Assembly (NCBI GenBank): GCA_016789625.1
Contig: JAEUQS010000208.1
Location: 1 to 6,523, forward strand
DNA: 6,523 nucleotides
Direction of reading: 5' to 3'
From: Acidobacteriota bacterium
GTDB taxonomy: Bacteria; Acidobacteriota; Thermoanaerobaculia; UBA5066
Part shown: positions 6,035 through 6,523 of the stretch, piece after piece
How the letters are laid out: each line of letters begins with the position of its first letter
Position numbering within the stretch: position 1 is the first letter of the stretch
Position numbers and translations under genes: made by a program
Notes under the pieces: generated by a model
What the model was told of the DNA's origin: nothing
Seen by the model: the letters and a program-made list of their open reading frames with translations, nothing else
The model's database searches: none

Positions 6035-6523
6035 GTGAAGCGGTCCCTCCTCCGGCTCTTCCTCGGGCTCGGCGCCGTTCTGGGCGCGATCGTGCTGTTC
6101 CGGAGCGCGCTCCTGCCGGCTCTCCAGCTCGCCTTTGACCCCGGCGAGGCGACGACGAGCGCCATCCGCCGGACGGGGATATTCCTTTCGGTGCTCCTGG
6201 CGTACTGGGGCCAGGTGAGGCTCCTCGAGAAGCGGAAGGTCACGGAGCTGCGTCTCGCGCCCGCCGCCATTCCGCTGGGCGCGCTCTCGGGGGCCGTGCT
6301 CATCTCCCTCACGACCCTGTCGCTGTTCGCGCTCGGCGCGTACGAAGTGATCGCCGTGCGGGGTCTGAATGCCGGCCTCCCCGGAGTCGCCGGTGTGATC
6401 TGGGTGGCGGCATTTCTCGAGGAGGTGGTCTACCGCGGCGTCCTCTTCCGGAGCCTGGAAGAGATCCTGGGCACGACGGCGGCCCTGTGGCTCCAGTCGC
6501 TGCTCTTCGCCGCCATGCACCTC
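6035..6523 (+). CDS. CPBP-family intramembrane metalloprotease (3' truncated)
   Basis: The frame runs from GTG 6035 to the right edge without a stop (163 residues visible). CPBP (CAAX protease/bacteriocin-processing) proteins are polytopic glutamyl-type intramembrane proteases, or act in self-immunity to bacteriocins. Two of the family motifs are present: EExxxR as E129-E130-VVY-R134 (FLEEVVYRGVLF) and FxxxH as F158-AAM-H162 at the very edge; the last motif lies beyond the window. Hydrophobic segments appear near residues 7-30, 48-62, 79-102 and 115-128, then the catalytic helix. GTG 6035 is chosen because it gives a short basic N-terminus (MKRSLLRLF) before the first helix. The Shine-Dalgarno is poor, and TTG 6017 is an alternative. 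The gene is divergent from the LysR regulator and likely under its control (inference). Confidence 0.88.
   Translation, partial: MKRSLLRLFLGLGAVLGAIVLFRSALLPALQLAFDPGEATTSAIRRTGIFLSVLLAYWGQVRLLEKRKVTELRLAPAAIPLGALSGAVLISLTTLSLFALGAYEVIAVRGLNAGLPGVAGVIWVAAFLEEVVYRGVLFRSLEEILGTTAALWLQSLLFAAMHL

Noticed and set aside
5996..6520. 174-codon minus-strand frame opposite the right-hand gene
   Set aside because: Glu/Arg/Gln-rich shadow; the plus-strand frame encodes CPBP motifs EExxxR and FxxxH and hydrophobic helices.

Overview
This high-GC window (roughly two-thirds G+C by eye, strong G/C preference at third codon positions) looks like chromosomal DNA of a soil or environmental bacterium. The best lineage clue is the gene cut by the left edge. 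It encodes repeats of the form ELW-x-TDGT-x-AGT followed by a C-terminal 'FYTVxPCRVVDTR ... DVSGYF' module, a combination I associate with Acidobacteriota (Thermoanaerobaculia-like) surface proteins, although myxobacteria and other high-GC groups carry related pieces. That assignment is inference from family knowledge, not a database result.

Layout. (1) 1-1149, plus strand: 3' part of a secreted/surface repeat protein. (2) 1150-1215: two adjacent GC-rich hairpins between convergent genes, probably a bidirectional terminator. (3) 1212-3047, minus strand: a two-gene unit of an exported serine hydrolase (beta-lactamase/class C-like fold) followed with zero spacing (TGAATG) by a calcineurin-like metallophosphoesterase. 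(4) 3048-3187: divergent intergenic region. (5) 3188-5180, plus strand: a multi-pass membrane sensor-like protein with a coiled coil and a C-terminal CxxC...CxxC module but no kinase or cyclase domain, followed after 7 nt by a five-helix membrane protein of unknown function. (6) 5119-5976, minus strand: a LysR-type regulator whose 3' end overlaps the preceding convergent membrane gene by 62 bp. (7) 5961-5978: a near-perfect palindrome at the LysR start, between LysR and (8) 6035-6523, plus strand: a CPBP-family intramembrane protease cut by the right edge.

Functional picture. There is no single obvious pathway. The window is a series of small transcription units, mostly envelope-related: a surface protein, an exported hydrolase, two polytopic membrane proteins and a membrane protease. 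The LysR regulator most plausibly controls itself and the divergent CPBP gene through the palindrome. The most unusual protein is the kinase-less membrane sensor ending in a compact four-cysteine module; its partner and output are unknown. I see no tRNA, rRNA, CRISPR array, insertion sequence or phage gene. The only gene-free stretches are short (under 150 bp) and are described individually.
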